A stretch of DNA of 49,590 nucleotides from a virus. A program made the position numbers and the translations under genes. Of this stretch, positions 41,163 to 49,430 are shown piece by piece. Each line of letters opens with the position of its first letter. The stretch's first letter is position 1. The stretch is taken from positions 1-49,590 of IMG/VR virus record IMGVR_UViG_3300025889_000182; one strand, written 5' to 3'. The notes beneath the pieces were generated by a model. It was not told the DNA's origin. It worked only from the letters and a program-made list of their open reading frames with translations, and did no database searches.

Positions 41163-44100
41163 ATGGCAATATATGCAGAAGAAGAATTAAGAAAGAAATG
41201 TCCCCAAATAACCCAATCTTCTAAAGAAGAGTTTCTTGATGCAAACACGGATTTTTTAACACAAATGGGTGTAAATGTAACAAACGGTTTGCAAGCCGCT
41301 CAAGATTTAATGACAGAAGACCAGAGGAATACATTACTGACAGATGATATGGTGGCTGAACTTTCATTTGTTCGGAATTGGCAAACAACCGGTAATTACC
41401 GCCCCGGAAGAGTATTCTTTCCTTTAGAAGTGCGTATTGAATCCATCAAAAGAGCATTGGAAACGGATTCTACAAACAATCCGAACAACAAACCAAATAA
41501 TGATCGAATAATACAAAGTTTAAGCAGGGATAACATATATGGCGGCGAAGATAAATGGAACTCATTAGTTGATCGATCAAGTACAGCGGAACTGATCTTT
41601 GATTGTTTGACCTCAGAAATTTCAACTTTAGAAGATTTTTTTGTCAACAGTGACTATGCTTTTGCGACTCGGTTGGCTGGAACATTTATTGGAGTTCAAG
41701 GTCTTCTTGATCTTTATATGATAAGAGACATATCTAATAGAGCCGCTGCTAACAATGCACAGCAAAATGGTTTGACATTTGGCGACATTTTTGATGCTTT
41801 CCATGAGCAAGCTACTTTAGAGCATAGAGAACAGTGCTACATGCTAACACATCTTTATACCTTAGCAAATATTAAAAAGAGATTAGATCATGGAATTTCA
41901 GATGTTGAGTTTACTTATTTGGGTTCCGATGGCGCAACTAAAAAAAGCTTAAGATTTAAACAGCCATTAAAACAACTGCCATATACAAATGAAAACAAAA
42001 ATAAAAGTGTTTTAATCGACGGTGTTCCATTCGGCTTAATGAATACATTAACACAAAATCCGAATAAAAGTGCATTTTTTAATATGAGAAATGAAGTTTT
42101 ATCTTCTTTACAGCCGTTAATGAGATTTTACAAAGTTATTTTTAATCCAGATCCATCACCCAAGTGTCCGGTTGAAAAAGAAATAGAAATAAAATTTGAT
42201 TCACATTTTACAAACGATGATCTTAGCTCTATGCTAGCTAGCAAAAAAGTTAGAAGTCCGGGTGTTGGCATAAAAAGTTTTAATTTTTCATATGATGGTG
42301 CAAACTTTTTTGCTAGTAAAAAATCAATTAAAGCAAAATTTGTTATAAGTGCCAATTCGATGTCCGATTTGTTTAAACAAAGAGGTTCGGGAGACAATAC
42401 TTATAGATATTCAGACCTCATCATTCACACGGGCAAAGATCAGCAAGCTTCCACAATCGAGAGAAGCCCAACTAGAGGCATCCAAGGCGATAAAATTAAC
42501 TTTAGACTTAAAGCGGTTATTGGCTGGCAACTACCTACTAATTCAACAGACAGGATATATGATGAAAGTGTCAAAGAAGCTATCAACAATTCTTATGTTA
42601 CTTTAAATTTAGTCCCTACTACAAGAAATTTTGAAATAGACCAAGCTGGCAGAGTTACTTTGTCAATCGACTATTTGGCATATACAGAAGAATACTATGA
42701 CAATCCGGGGTTTAATATATTTACCCAGCCTGATGTAGCAAAAGAGCAATTAAAAAGAAAAGTTAAAGATTTAGATCAAAGCAAAAAATGCAAGGTGACC
42801 GCTGCCAATTTAGATAAAGTTGATGATACATTAAATAAAAAAATACAAGAAGAGAAAGAAAAATCACTACGATATATTGTTGAATCTTTGATAAAAAACC
42901 AAATAACTTCTAGAATCTATCAGATCGGAGGACTGACTTCTAAAAATCTAACTTTATTTGGCAATAACGGCCCTTATGGTGCAGCAGCCCGTTCTGAAGA
43001 TGTTGCAAGTTTGGAGCAAAAAATAAAGGTCTTATCTATTAACGATGCGGAGCAGTTACTTAGTACGATAATGGAAGAAATAACTCCAGATCCGAATCAG
43101 CCAACAGCAACTTCCAATGAAGAAACCGCAGAAGAAAACCTAATTGATCACATATTAAGTTTCTTTTATCTTGGAGATTTAGTAGATGTTATTTTATCAA
43201 ATATAAGCGATTCTTTGGAAGAGATGATCAACTTATTGAATAATTCAACAGAGTTTACCTATGATGGGGAACAAGTTGATGCAGATATATTAGAACAACA
43301 GAAAAAGATATATAAAAGATATCAAAAAAACTTTGAAAAGTTAAGAATAGTATTAGGCCCGGTTGAGATAGTAAGCCCAACAAGCTACACTTCTCAAATA
43401 ATCAATCTATCAGATATCCCTATTTCTGTAAAGCACTTTATGGAGTGGTTGTCCTCTGTTCTGCTTGACAAGGGTGAATCTGTTATGACTCTTCCTAGTT
43501 TTATGAATCAGCTAATAAATAAATATATAATTCAATTTATGAATAACGATACTTGTTTTGGAGGCCGAGCGAAACAAAGAATCCAACTACAACAATCATC
43601 CATGACAGATTATCCAGAATTTGATAGCGACACACAGACAACTGATAATCTAACTAGAATATGTAATACACCAAATCATATATGTGGTGGAGGATCTTCT
43701 GGTGACTATAAAGTGAAATGCCCCAGTAACAACGGAGGTGATAAAAAATGTACGAAGCGTTTATTTATCCCTCCCAATTATACTATTACTAACAACGGCT
43801 CAATTTTAATAGCAATGGGGATAAAAAATAATCCTCGTTCGAGTTTGTCTGTTTGCGAAGAATATAATATAATGATGTTTTCTGCTGGCAGGGCACTTCC
43901 GATAGAGCAGCTAAAAGGCGATAAAGCATCCGACGAAGCAAAAGGAATCTTCCATTATCAAATAGGGAGAGACGAGGGCATAGTCAAAGACATAAGCTTA
44001 TCTAGAACTGATTCGCGAGGACTGGCGGAAGTTAGATATGAACAAGACGGCTATGATGGATTAAAACAATTTAGAGAACTATACGATCACAATATCCGTA

Positions 44101-44381
44101 CAGCATTAGATGTAACAATGTTCCCCGGTACTTATATTTTTGTTGATCCAAAGGGATTTGATCCTGCTGCTACATTGGAAAATATCGATATTACAGAACT
44201 TGGATTAGGCGGATATCTATGGGTTTGGAAAAGTGATCACTCGATAAGCCCCGGCAGTGCCGAAACAACGATATATACGAAATGGGTCGCTTCTGCTGTA
44301 TTGGATAATGCTACAGAAAGAATAGGCGATGGCGAAGAAACAAGCGAAAGATCCAACTGTGCAGATGTAGAAAACAATTAA
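41163..44381 (+). CDS. Large baseplate protein, possible hub component
   Basis: 1072 residues. Helical N-terminal region (1-270), then beta-rich sequence with EIEIKFDSHFTND and FVISANSMSDLFKQRGSGDN, a helical centre with acidic stretches, and a Cys-containing insertion near 830-865 (CNTPNHICGGG, KCPSNNGGDKKC). The C-terminal end (TMFPGTYIFVDPKGFDP, LGGYLWVWKSDHSISPG, TTIYTKWVAS) resembles the last barrel of gp27/gpD-type hub proteins. I therefore favour a hub or central baseplate role. No single family is certain. It starts four bases after gp53. Confidence 0.5.
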   Translation: MAIYAEEELRKKCPQITQSSKEEFLDANTDFLTQMGVNVTNGLQAAQDLMTEDQRNTLLTDDMVAELSFVRNWQTTGNYRPGRVFFPLEVRIESIKRALETDSTNNPNNKPNNDRIIQSLSRDNIYGGEDKWNSLVDRSSTAELIFDCLTSEISTLEDFFVNSDYAFATRLAGTFIGVQGLLDLYMIRDISNRAAANNAQQNGLTFGDIFDAFHEQATLEHREQCYMLTHLYTLANIKKRLDHGISDVEFTYLGSDGATKKSLRFKQPLKQLPYTNENKNKSVLIDGVPFGLMNTLTQNPNKSAFFNMRNEVLSSLQPLMRFYKVIFNPDPSPKCPVEKEIEIKFDSHFTNDDLSSMLASKKVRSPGVGIKSFNFSYDGANFFASKKSIKAKFVISANSMSDLFKQRGSGDNTYRYSDLIIHTGKDQQASTIERSPTRGIQGDKINFRLKAVIGWQLPTNSTDRIYDESVKEAINNSYVTLNLVPTTRNFEIDQAGRVTLSIDYLAYTEEYYDNPGFNIFTQPDVAKEQLKRKVKDLDQSKKCKVTAANLDKVDDTLNKKIQEEKEKSLRYIVESLIKNQITSRIYQIGGLTSKNLTLFGNNGPYGAAARSEDVASLEQKIKVLSINDAEQLLSTIMEEITPDPNQPTATSNEETAEENLIDHILSFFYLGDLVDVILSNISDSLEEMINLLNNSTEFTYDGEQVDADILEQQKKIYKRYQKNFEKLRIVLGPVEIVSPTSYTSQIINLSDIPISVKHFMEWLSSVLLDKGESVMTLPSFMNQLINKYIIQFMNNDTCFGGRAKQRIQLQQSSMTDYPEFDSDTQTTDNLTRICNTPNHICGGGSSGDYKVKCPSNNGGDKKCTKRLFIPPNYTITNNGSILIAMGIKNNPRSSLSVCEEYNIMMFSAGRALPIEQLKGDKASDEAKGIFHYQIGRDEGIVKDISLSRTDSRGLAEVRYEQDGYDGLKQFRELYDHNIRTALDVTMFPGTYIFVDPKGFDPAATLENIDITELGLGGYLWVWKSDHSISPGSAETTIYTKWVASAVLDNATERIGDGEETSERSNCADVENN

Positions 44382-44397
44382 TAATGGAGGATATACA

Positions 44398-45636
44398 ATG
44401 GCTTTTTTAAAAACAAACAACAATAATTCTGCTTCTGAATTGTTTACACAAAATTTAAATTATGCTTCGTTATCAACCTCCTCTAGATACAATAATTTGC
44501 AATATTTTTTCGCTGAAAAAGCTTTGTATGGCAGGGTTAATCGCAACTTTGTTCCGATTACTGTTACAAGATATAAAAATGTCTTAAAAACAATTGTTGG
44601 AAATTCAACAAAACAAAATGATATAAAAGTTTTAAATTTTGTTGCCGATGCTTTCGCAGATCTTCAACAAAATTTTTTGAAATCTAGTTTGACAAATAAA
44701 ATAAGCAATTCTGATCCTTACTTATCAAACTTAAAAGCATACAAAGCATATGTTAATCCATATGAATTATATCAAAAATACATCAGAAGCTACCAAAATG
44801 CAGTCAAATCTGATCCACTAATGGACTCTGAAAATATATCAGACTTTAACACTATGATCAAAAACATGCAAGAAATATCTCGTGTTTCTGGTTTAAAAGC
44901 TCCTTTAACTTTCACCGCTTTCGTAAAAAACAAGCTATCACCGATAAACATTTCTGGATTGGTAATCGAAATAGCAGATTTAAATCCTGTAGATGATTAT
45001 GGAAAATATACAAATTTCATCAATAGTAAAAACTGGAACTATTATTTAAATGCTTGCAGAGCATACGGATTTATGGTAGATTCTAATGTGCCTTGGAGAT
45101 TAGTGGCTGATATAGGATCTAGTGTTATGCTTTCATATGCTAAGAGATATGGTTTTGATAGTGTAGAATCAATATTATTTAATTATTATGATACAGCAAA
45201 CTATCAATATTATAATAATTTTCCAGAACAGATGTTAGGATTTTATAATAATTTAAAACCAAAGTCAATAGTAAAAGTAGAAGATTGTAATGGAAGGATT
45301 AGAAGAACAAGAATATATCCTAAAAATTATAATATTGATAATTTAAAAAGACAATATGGAGAAAATAATTTTATTGCTTTATATTGTAATTTAAGATTTA
45401 ATGAAGAAGAAAGATCATATTCTGATTTAGAAAAAAATAAACTTCTTAAAAAAACATTCAACTTAAGCAAAACAATCAGTGTTCCTTATGCTTTGGATGA
45501 ATTTGAAAGAGAAATAAATAAAACATTTGACTATCAAGGCAGTTTAGGTTACTATGTTGAGAAGGTGAAGGTATTACGGGAAGAGGAAGTATTTGGCGAG
45601 GGAACAAGAAGTAGCAACCAAACTGCGAGGTACTAA
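44398..45636 (+). CDS. Virion or baseplate structural protein, unknown function
   Basis: 412 residues, AT-rich and rich in Asn, Tyr, Ser and Lys. MAFLKTNNNNSASELFTQNL starts the protein, with GGAGG upstream. A helical centre contains LVADIGSSVMLSYAKRYGFD, and the end is disordered (GEGTRSSNQTARY). It closes the baseplate unit, so a structural role is likely. Its TAA directly abuts the TTG of the polymerase gene. Confidence 0.5.
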   Translation: MAFLKTNNNNSASELFTQNLNYASLSTSSRYNNLQYFFAEKALYGRVNRNFVPITVTRYKNVLKTIVGNSTKQNDIKVLNFVADAFADLQQNFLKSSLTNKISNSDPYLSNLKAYKAYVNPYELYQKYIRSYQNAVKSDPLMDSENISDFNTMIKNMQEISRVSGLKAPLTFTAFVKNKLSPINISGLVIEIADLNPVDDYGKYTNFINSKNWNYYLNACRAYGFMVDSNVPWRLVADIGSSVMLSYAKRYGFDSVESILFNYYDTANYQYYNNFPEQMLGFYNNLKPKSIVKVEDCNGRIRRTRIYPKNYNIDNLKRQYGENNFIALYCNLRFNEEERSYSDLEKNKLLKKTFNLSKTISVPYALDEFEREINKTFDYQGSLGYYVEKVKVLREEEVFGEGTRSSNQTARY

Positions 45637-46809
45637 TTGTATTTTCAGACATTAGATGACAAGAAAGAGTGTGTCGGAATCTACACAGACGGTAAAATAT
45701 TTTTTGATGATATGCCCCAGAATCTAAAACGAACTTGGGCTTACACAGGTTCGATTGAGGACGATGGGGTTGAATACGCTCATATTTATGCTTCGGGCAA
45801 GTCTTTGGAGGAAGCTTGTCCAGAAGATCTTAAAGATGAGTTCCTTGAATCACAGAAAAAATTAAAATCCTGTCTGAAAAGTTTCTACACATCCAAGATT
45901 TCTTTGAGGGAATATTGTATTTTCGATATGATCCCACATAGATTTCTTATGCAGTTCTGTGAGATCCGTAATAAAATCACAGAACATGTATTCCAGACTT
46001 GTGAAAAGCCAAAGAACTACGAACTTTTGAGCGAGTCATTTAAGTTATTGCACAAAATTAAATATAAGGAGTTGAATCTTGACGTTCATGATTGCCGGGA
46101 GCTACAAATCAAAGAAAAAGACAGGCAAAAAGTAGCAGAGCTTTTGCAGACCAGATATGTGGATTATAACCTGTTTGGAGCGGCCACAGGACGGCTCACA
46201 ACGAATAAAAAAAGTTTTCCCATACTGACTATCAAGAAAAAGTTTAGAAGGCTTATAAAGCCTAATAATGACTGGTTTGTCCAACTGGATTATAATAGTG
46301 CCGATGTAAGAACTTTTATTAATTTGATCGGCGAAAAGCAACCAGAAGGCGATGTCCATGAATGGAATGTTGAAAACCTGTTTGGTGGCTCTTGTACGAG
46401 AGAAGAAGCAAAAGTAAAATTCTTTGCTTGGCTCTTCAATCCAGAGTCAGACATCGTACAAAACCCTCGATACAACAGAGACAATATTCTGGATAAATGG
46501 TATAAAAATGGTGTGATTTCGAACCCATACCGACGAAAAATAAATGTGGATGAAAGGCGAGCCTTGTCCTATTTAGTACAGAGCACAACCAACGATAGAA
46601 TTCTTGATCGGGCTATTGAGATTGATGAACTTCTAAAAGACAGAAGATCTTACATTTCATTTTTTATTCACGATGAGATAGCTATTGACTTCGCTCATGA
46701 AGACAGAGACTTAATACCAAAAATAAAAAATATATTTGAGTCTGGTGGGTTCAAGTCAAACATAAGTGTCGGAAAGAATTATTTTGACTTGAAAGAAATA
46801 AAACAATAG
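45637..46809 (+). CDS. Compact family A DNA polymerase
   Basis: 390 residues. TTG 45637 follows the previous TAA without a gap; GAGG lies at 45627-45630. ATGRL (183-187), motif A QLDYNSADVR (217-225, D218 catalytic; the usual Glu of the motif is Asp), an O-helix-like TREEAKVKFFAWLF (254-267) and motif C FFIHDEIAI (342-350) identify a Pol I-type polymerase. The 3'-5' and 5'-3' nuclease domains are absent, and the thumb is short. T4 uses a family B enzyme, so replication here is different. Either the nuclease is a separate gene outside this window or this enzyme does repair. Confidence 0.85.
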   Translation: MYFQTLDDKKECVGIYTDGKIFFDDMPQNLKRTWAYTGSIEDDGVEYAHIYASGKSLEEACPEDLKDEFLESQKKLKSCLKSFYTSKISLREYCIFDMIPHRFLMQFCEIRNKITEHVFQTCEKPKNYELLSESFKLLHKIKYKELNLDVHDCRELQIKEKDRQKVAELLQTRYVDYNLFGAATGRLTTNKKSFPILTIKKKFRRLIKPNNDWFVQLDYNSADVRTFINLIGEKQPEGDVHEWNVENLFGGSCTREEAKVKFFAWLFNPESDIVQNPRYNRDNILDKWYKNGVISNPYRRKINVDERRALSYLVQSTTNDRILDRAIEIDELLKDRRSYISFFIHDEIAIDFAHEDRDLIPKIKNIFESGGFKSNISVGKNYFDLKEIKQ

Positions 46810-46818
46810 AGGTGTAGG

Positions 46819-47658
46819 TTGATATCAGTTGTAGGCTTGGGCAATGCTGCTTCAGTAATAGCAGAAAAATTTTCTACCAGCCCAAATTATAATGTTTTTC
46901 TTCTCGGCTCAAAGGTTGCCGAGGGCAAAAATAATTTTGTCCTCAAATCTTTCCAAAATCCAGAAGAATATGAAAATAATATTCCTGATCTAACCAACTT
47001 ATTCGAGAACATAGACGAAAATATCCAGTTTTTTGTCGTTGGCTCATCGATGAGTTCAAATTACTCGTTAGGTGTATTAGAACAAATAAAAAATAAGAAT
47101 ATTGACTTGTTTTACATCAAACCAGACACAGATTTAGTATCTGGGGTGCCAAAACTGGTAGAAAATGCCGCATTTGGGGTCTTACAGGAATATGCTCGTT
47201 CTGGGCTTATTAACTCCATTACCCTTATATCTAACAAAAACTTGGAAAGTGTCTTGGGAGATGTCCCAATTAAAAAATATTACGATACCCTGAACCAAAC
47301 TATCTTTTCGTCCATTCATTATTTGAATTATTTTTCGCACAACGAGCCGGAAATTGGAGTTCAGACAAAGCCAGCAAATGTTTGCCGGATTCGCTCGGTT
47401 GGAGCACTAAATATGCAGAATCTTGAAGAAAAGTGGTTCTTTGATCTTGACAATCAGAGAGATCTCTGCTATTATTTATGCATAAACAAGGAGAAGTTGG
47501 AAACAGACGGAAAAATACATAAAAAGTATGTAGACATTCTAAAAACCAAACCGCGAAATGCTTTTCGCAATATTTCGTACTCTATTTATGAAACAGATTT
47601 AAAATCTGACTTTGGGTTCTGCGTTGCCCACACAAACGCAACACAAAATAATACTTGA
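46819..47658 (+). CDS. Tubulin/FtsZ-like protein lacking the GTP signature (putative)
   Basis: 279 residues; TTG 46819 with AGAGGTG upstream. MISVVGLGNAASVIAEKF resembles the N-terminal glycine loop of FtsZ-like proteins. QFFVVGSSMSSNYSLGVLEQ is at the place of the tubulin signature, but GGGTGS is missing. LFYIKPDTDLVSGVPKLVEN followed by AAFGVLQEYARSGLINSITL and ISNKNLE follows the FtsZ order of strand, linker, helix and IPNDKL loop, in parallel with the protein at 8225. I infer a tubulin-fold relative that has lost or changed GTP binding. A Rossmann-type protein is the alternative. Confidence 0.45.
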   Translation: MISVVGLGNAASVIAEKFSTSPNYNVFLLGSKVAEGKNNFVLKSFQNPEEYENNIPDLTNLFENIDENIQFFVVGSSMSSNYSLGVLEQIKNKNIDLFYIKPDTDLVSGVPKLVENAAFGVLQEYARSGLINSITLISNKNLESVLGDVPIKKYYDTLNQTIFSSIHYLNYFSHNEPEIGVQTKPANVCRIRSVGALNMQNLEEKWFFDLDNQRDLCYYLCINKEKLETDGKIHKKYVDILKTKPRNAFRNISYSIYETDLKSDFGFCVAHTNATQNNT

Positions 47659-47683
47659 CATGATACGGCAAGTATAGTAGAAT
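47655..47683 (+). promoter_or_regulatory. Sigma70-like promoter of the SSB gene
   Basis: TTGACA (47655-47660), a 17-bp spacer and TAGAAT (47678-47683) form a near-consensus host promoter. The start codon is 55 bp downstream of the -10 box. It fits early or middle expression of the SSB, separate from the late units. Confidence 0.8.
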
Positions 47684-47737
47684 GGTAGATGCTAAGGAAA
47701 GCTTGGTATACTTTAACAACAAAAGGAGAAAAGTAAC

Positions 47738-48505
47738 ATGGCAATTAATATGGATCTTATGCGACAGAAGCTCGCAGCACTACGAGGCGATACCCGTGGA
47801 ACTTCCTCGGAGACTTCTGTCTGGTTTAAACCCGAAGAGGGCGAAACCAATATTCGGATTGTTCCGGCTCGCGATGGCGACCCGCTAAAGGAAATGTTTT
47901 TCCATTACAATGTAGGTGAACACAAGGGTGGTGTTCTTTGTCCTAAGAAGAACTTTGGAGAGTCTTGCGCTATCTGTGACTTCGCATCCCAACTATGGCG
48001 CGATGGTTCTGAAAACAACGACGACGAAACCAAGAACCTCGCAAAGTCCCTTTTCGTTCGTACCCGTTATTTCTCGCCAATTGTCGTTCGCGGTCAGGAA
48101 AGCGAAGGAGTAAAGGTATATGGATACGGAAAGAAGGCTTATGAAATGCTTCTTGGATACATCCTTGACCCTGATTACGGTGATATTTCTGATGAAAACC
48201 ACGGCACTGACATCAAGTTGACCTACACAAAGCCAACAAAGCCCGGTGCTTTCCCACAAACTACTCTCAAGATGAGTCGCAACACCTCCCCTCTAACCGA
48301 CTCTCGCGGTGAGACTGAGACACTATTGGGTTCTATGCCTGACTTTGATACTCTCTTCAAGCGCTATACTTCTGCCGAAGTAGAAGCCATCTTGAACGAG
48401 CAACTATCAAGTGATGGCTCCGCAGAAGGCTCTTCTCGCGAAACTACACGATACGGCTCCAATCCTGTAGATGATGCCTATAACGAACTCCTCGCCGGTA
48501 AGTAA
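47738..48505 (+). CDS. 32: Single-stranded DNA-binding protein (gp32-like)
   Basis: 255 residues, T4 gp32 having 301. N-terminal MAINMDLMRQKLAALRGDTR is the basic cooperativity region. The OB-fold core holds a zinc site: H62, C68, C77 and C80 in EHKGGVLCPKK and GESCAICD, as in gp32. KSLFVRTRYFSPIVVRG and YGKKAYEMLLGYI are core strands and helix. The C-terminal tail is Ser/Glu-rich and acidic, the usual docking site for replication proteins. AAAGGAG precedes the ATG. It has its own sigma70-like promoter and terminator, and codon use is comparatively biased, fitting high expression. Confidence 0.92.
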   Translation: MAINMDLMRQKLAALRGDTRGTSSETSVWFKPEEGETNIRIVPARDGDPLKEMFFHYNVGEHKGGVLCPKKNFGESCAICDFASQLWRDGSENNDDETKNLAKSLFVRTRYFSPIVVRGQESEGVKVYGYGKKAYEMLLGYILDPDYGDISDENHGTDIKLTYTKPTKPGAFPQTTLKMSRNTSPLTDSRGETETLLGSMPDFDTLFKRYTSAEVEAILNEQLSSDGSAEGSSRETTRYGSNPVDDAYNELLAGK

Positions 48506-48523
48506 GAGTTAGTTTGATCCGCT

Positions 48524-48553
48524 GGCAGACCGGAAAAAGTCTGCCTTTTTTTG
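48524..48553 (+). terminator. Rho-independent terminator after the SSB gene
   Basis: GGCAGAC (48524-48530) pairs with GTCTGCC (48539-48545), then seven Ts. It separates the SSB unit from the restriction-modification unit. Confidence 0.9.
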
Positions 48554-48564
48554 TTTTAAAATCC

Positions 48565-48593
48565 TTGACATTATCGATGTTTTTTGATAATAT
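48565..48593 (+). promoter_or_regulatory. Sigma70-like promoter of the restriction-modification unit
   Basis: TTGACA (48565-48570), a 17-bp spacer and TAATAT (48588-48593). A GGAGG ribosome binding site and ATG 48618 follow. Confidence 0.7.
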
Positions 48594-48617
48594 GTAAGAG
48601 TAAAAAGGAGGTTAGTG

Positions 48618-49430
48618 ATGTCTACCGATGCTAGGCAAACAGGTGGAGAGCGAGGCAGAAAAGAAGGCTTTTTGTTTGAACAAAGACTTCGAGAGTCTAT
48701 TTCCGGAAAAGAGGTAGCATGGGGAATTGATATTTTCAATGAGCGGAAAACAACCCCTAAAACAGACCTTATTTCTGTTAGGAAAGTTAATCAACGAAAT
48801 GTTACCGAGAATATTTCTCTAAAAAACCCAAAAAATGAGAGAATGTCAGTTCAACTCCAGATCGGCTCAGTGAACCGTTTTAGCAAACTATTCGAAATAT
48901 CACAACAAATTATGGATGTTATGAATCCGTTTTTTGGCAACGATCCACTTCTTTCGACAAAAGAAGGGTATAAAAGCAATCCACAATTTAAAAATCTATG
49001 CAATAAGTGGGGTATCAAATATACCAATCTTAATGCAAAAGACGAAGTAAGGCGGTGCCGTGTTTCCGGGTCAAATATCCCACAATTTAAAGATTTTCTG
49101 ATTTGGATTGATCAGAACAAAAGACAGATTAGCGAGTTTGTTCTATCGACCGGATTCAATAATCCAACTAAGCATCCTGAGACAATCGCAGATACTATCA
49201 TGTTTGCAGCCAAAAAGAATGATTTGAATAGCATTGAAAAGTTCGCTATTTCAGATATTATTGATAAGATTGCTACAAATGCAGAAGTAAAGCTTAGAAA
49301 ATCAGGCACCGTGATTGAAATAGGCCCCATAACTTTGCAAATGAAAGGTTCTGGCACAGGAGCATCTTATCATTACATGCAATTTAATATGTCGTTAGTA
49401 GATCTTAGAAAGTTCATGAAGGAGGGGTAA
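48618..49430 (+). CDS. Putative PD-(D/E)xK restriction endonuclease
   Basis: 270 residues from ATG 48618, six bases after GGAGG; the GTG at 48615 is too close to that site. The N-terminal third has GRKEGFLFEQRLRES (possible Glu), PKTDLI and ENISLKNP, an order that fits the E...D...(E/S)xK catalytic core of many type II enzymes. QLQIGSVNRFSKLFE follows. The C-terminal half ends in a beta-rich domain (GPITLQMKGSGTGASYHYMQ). The next gene is a cytosine-5 DNA methyltransferase, the classic partner. Cleavage site and activity cannot be read. A related DNA-binding nuclease without cognate methylation is the alternative. Confidence 0.65.
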   Translation: MSTDARQTGGERGRKEGFLFEQRLRESISGKEVAWGIDIFNERKTTPKTDLISVRKVNQRNVTENISLKNPKNERMSVQLQIGSVNRFSKLFEISQQIMDVMNPFFGNDPLLSTKEGYKSNPQFKNLCNKWGIKYTNLNAKDEVRRCRVSGSNIPQFKDFLIWIDQNKRQISEFVLSTGFNNPTKHPETIADTIMFAAKKNDLNSIEKFAISDIIDKIATNAEVKLRKSGTVIEIGPITLQMKGSGTGASYHYMQFNMSLVDLRKFMKEG

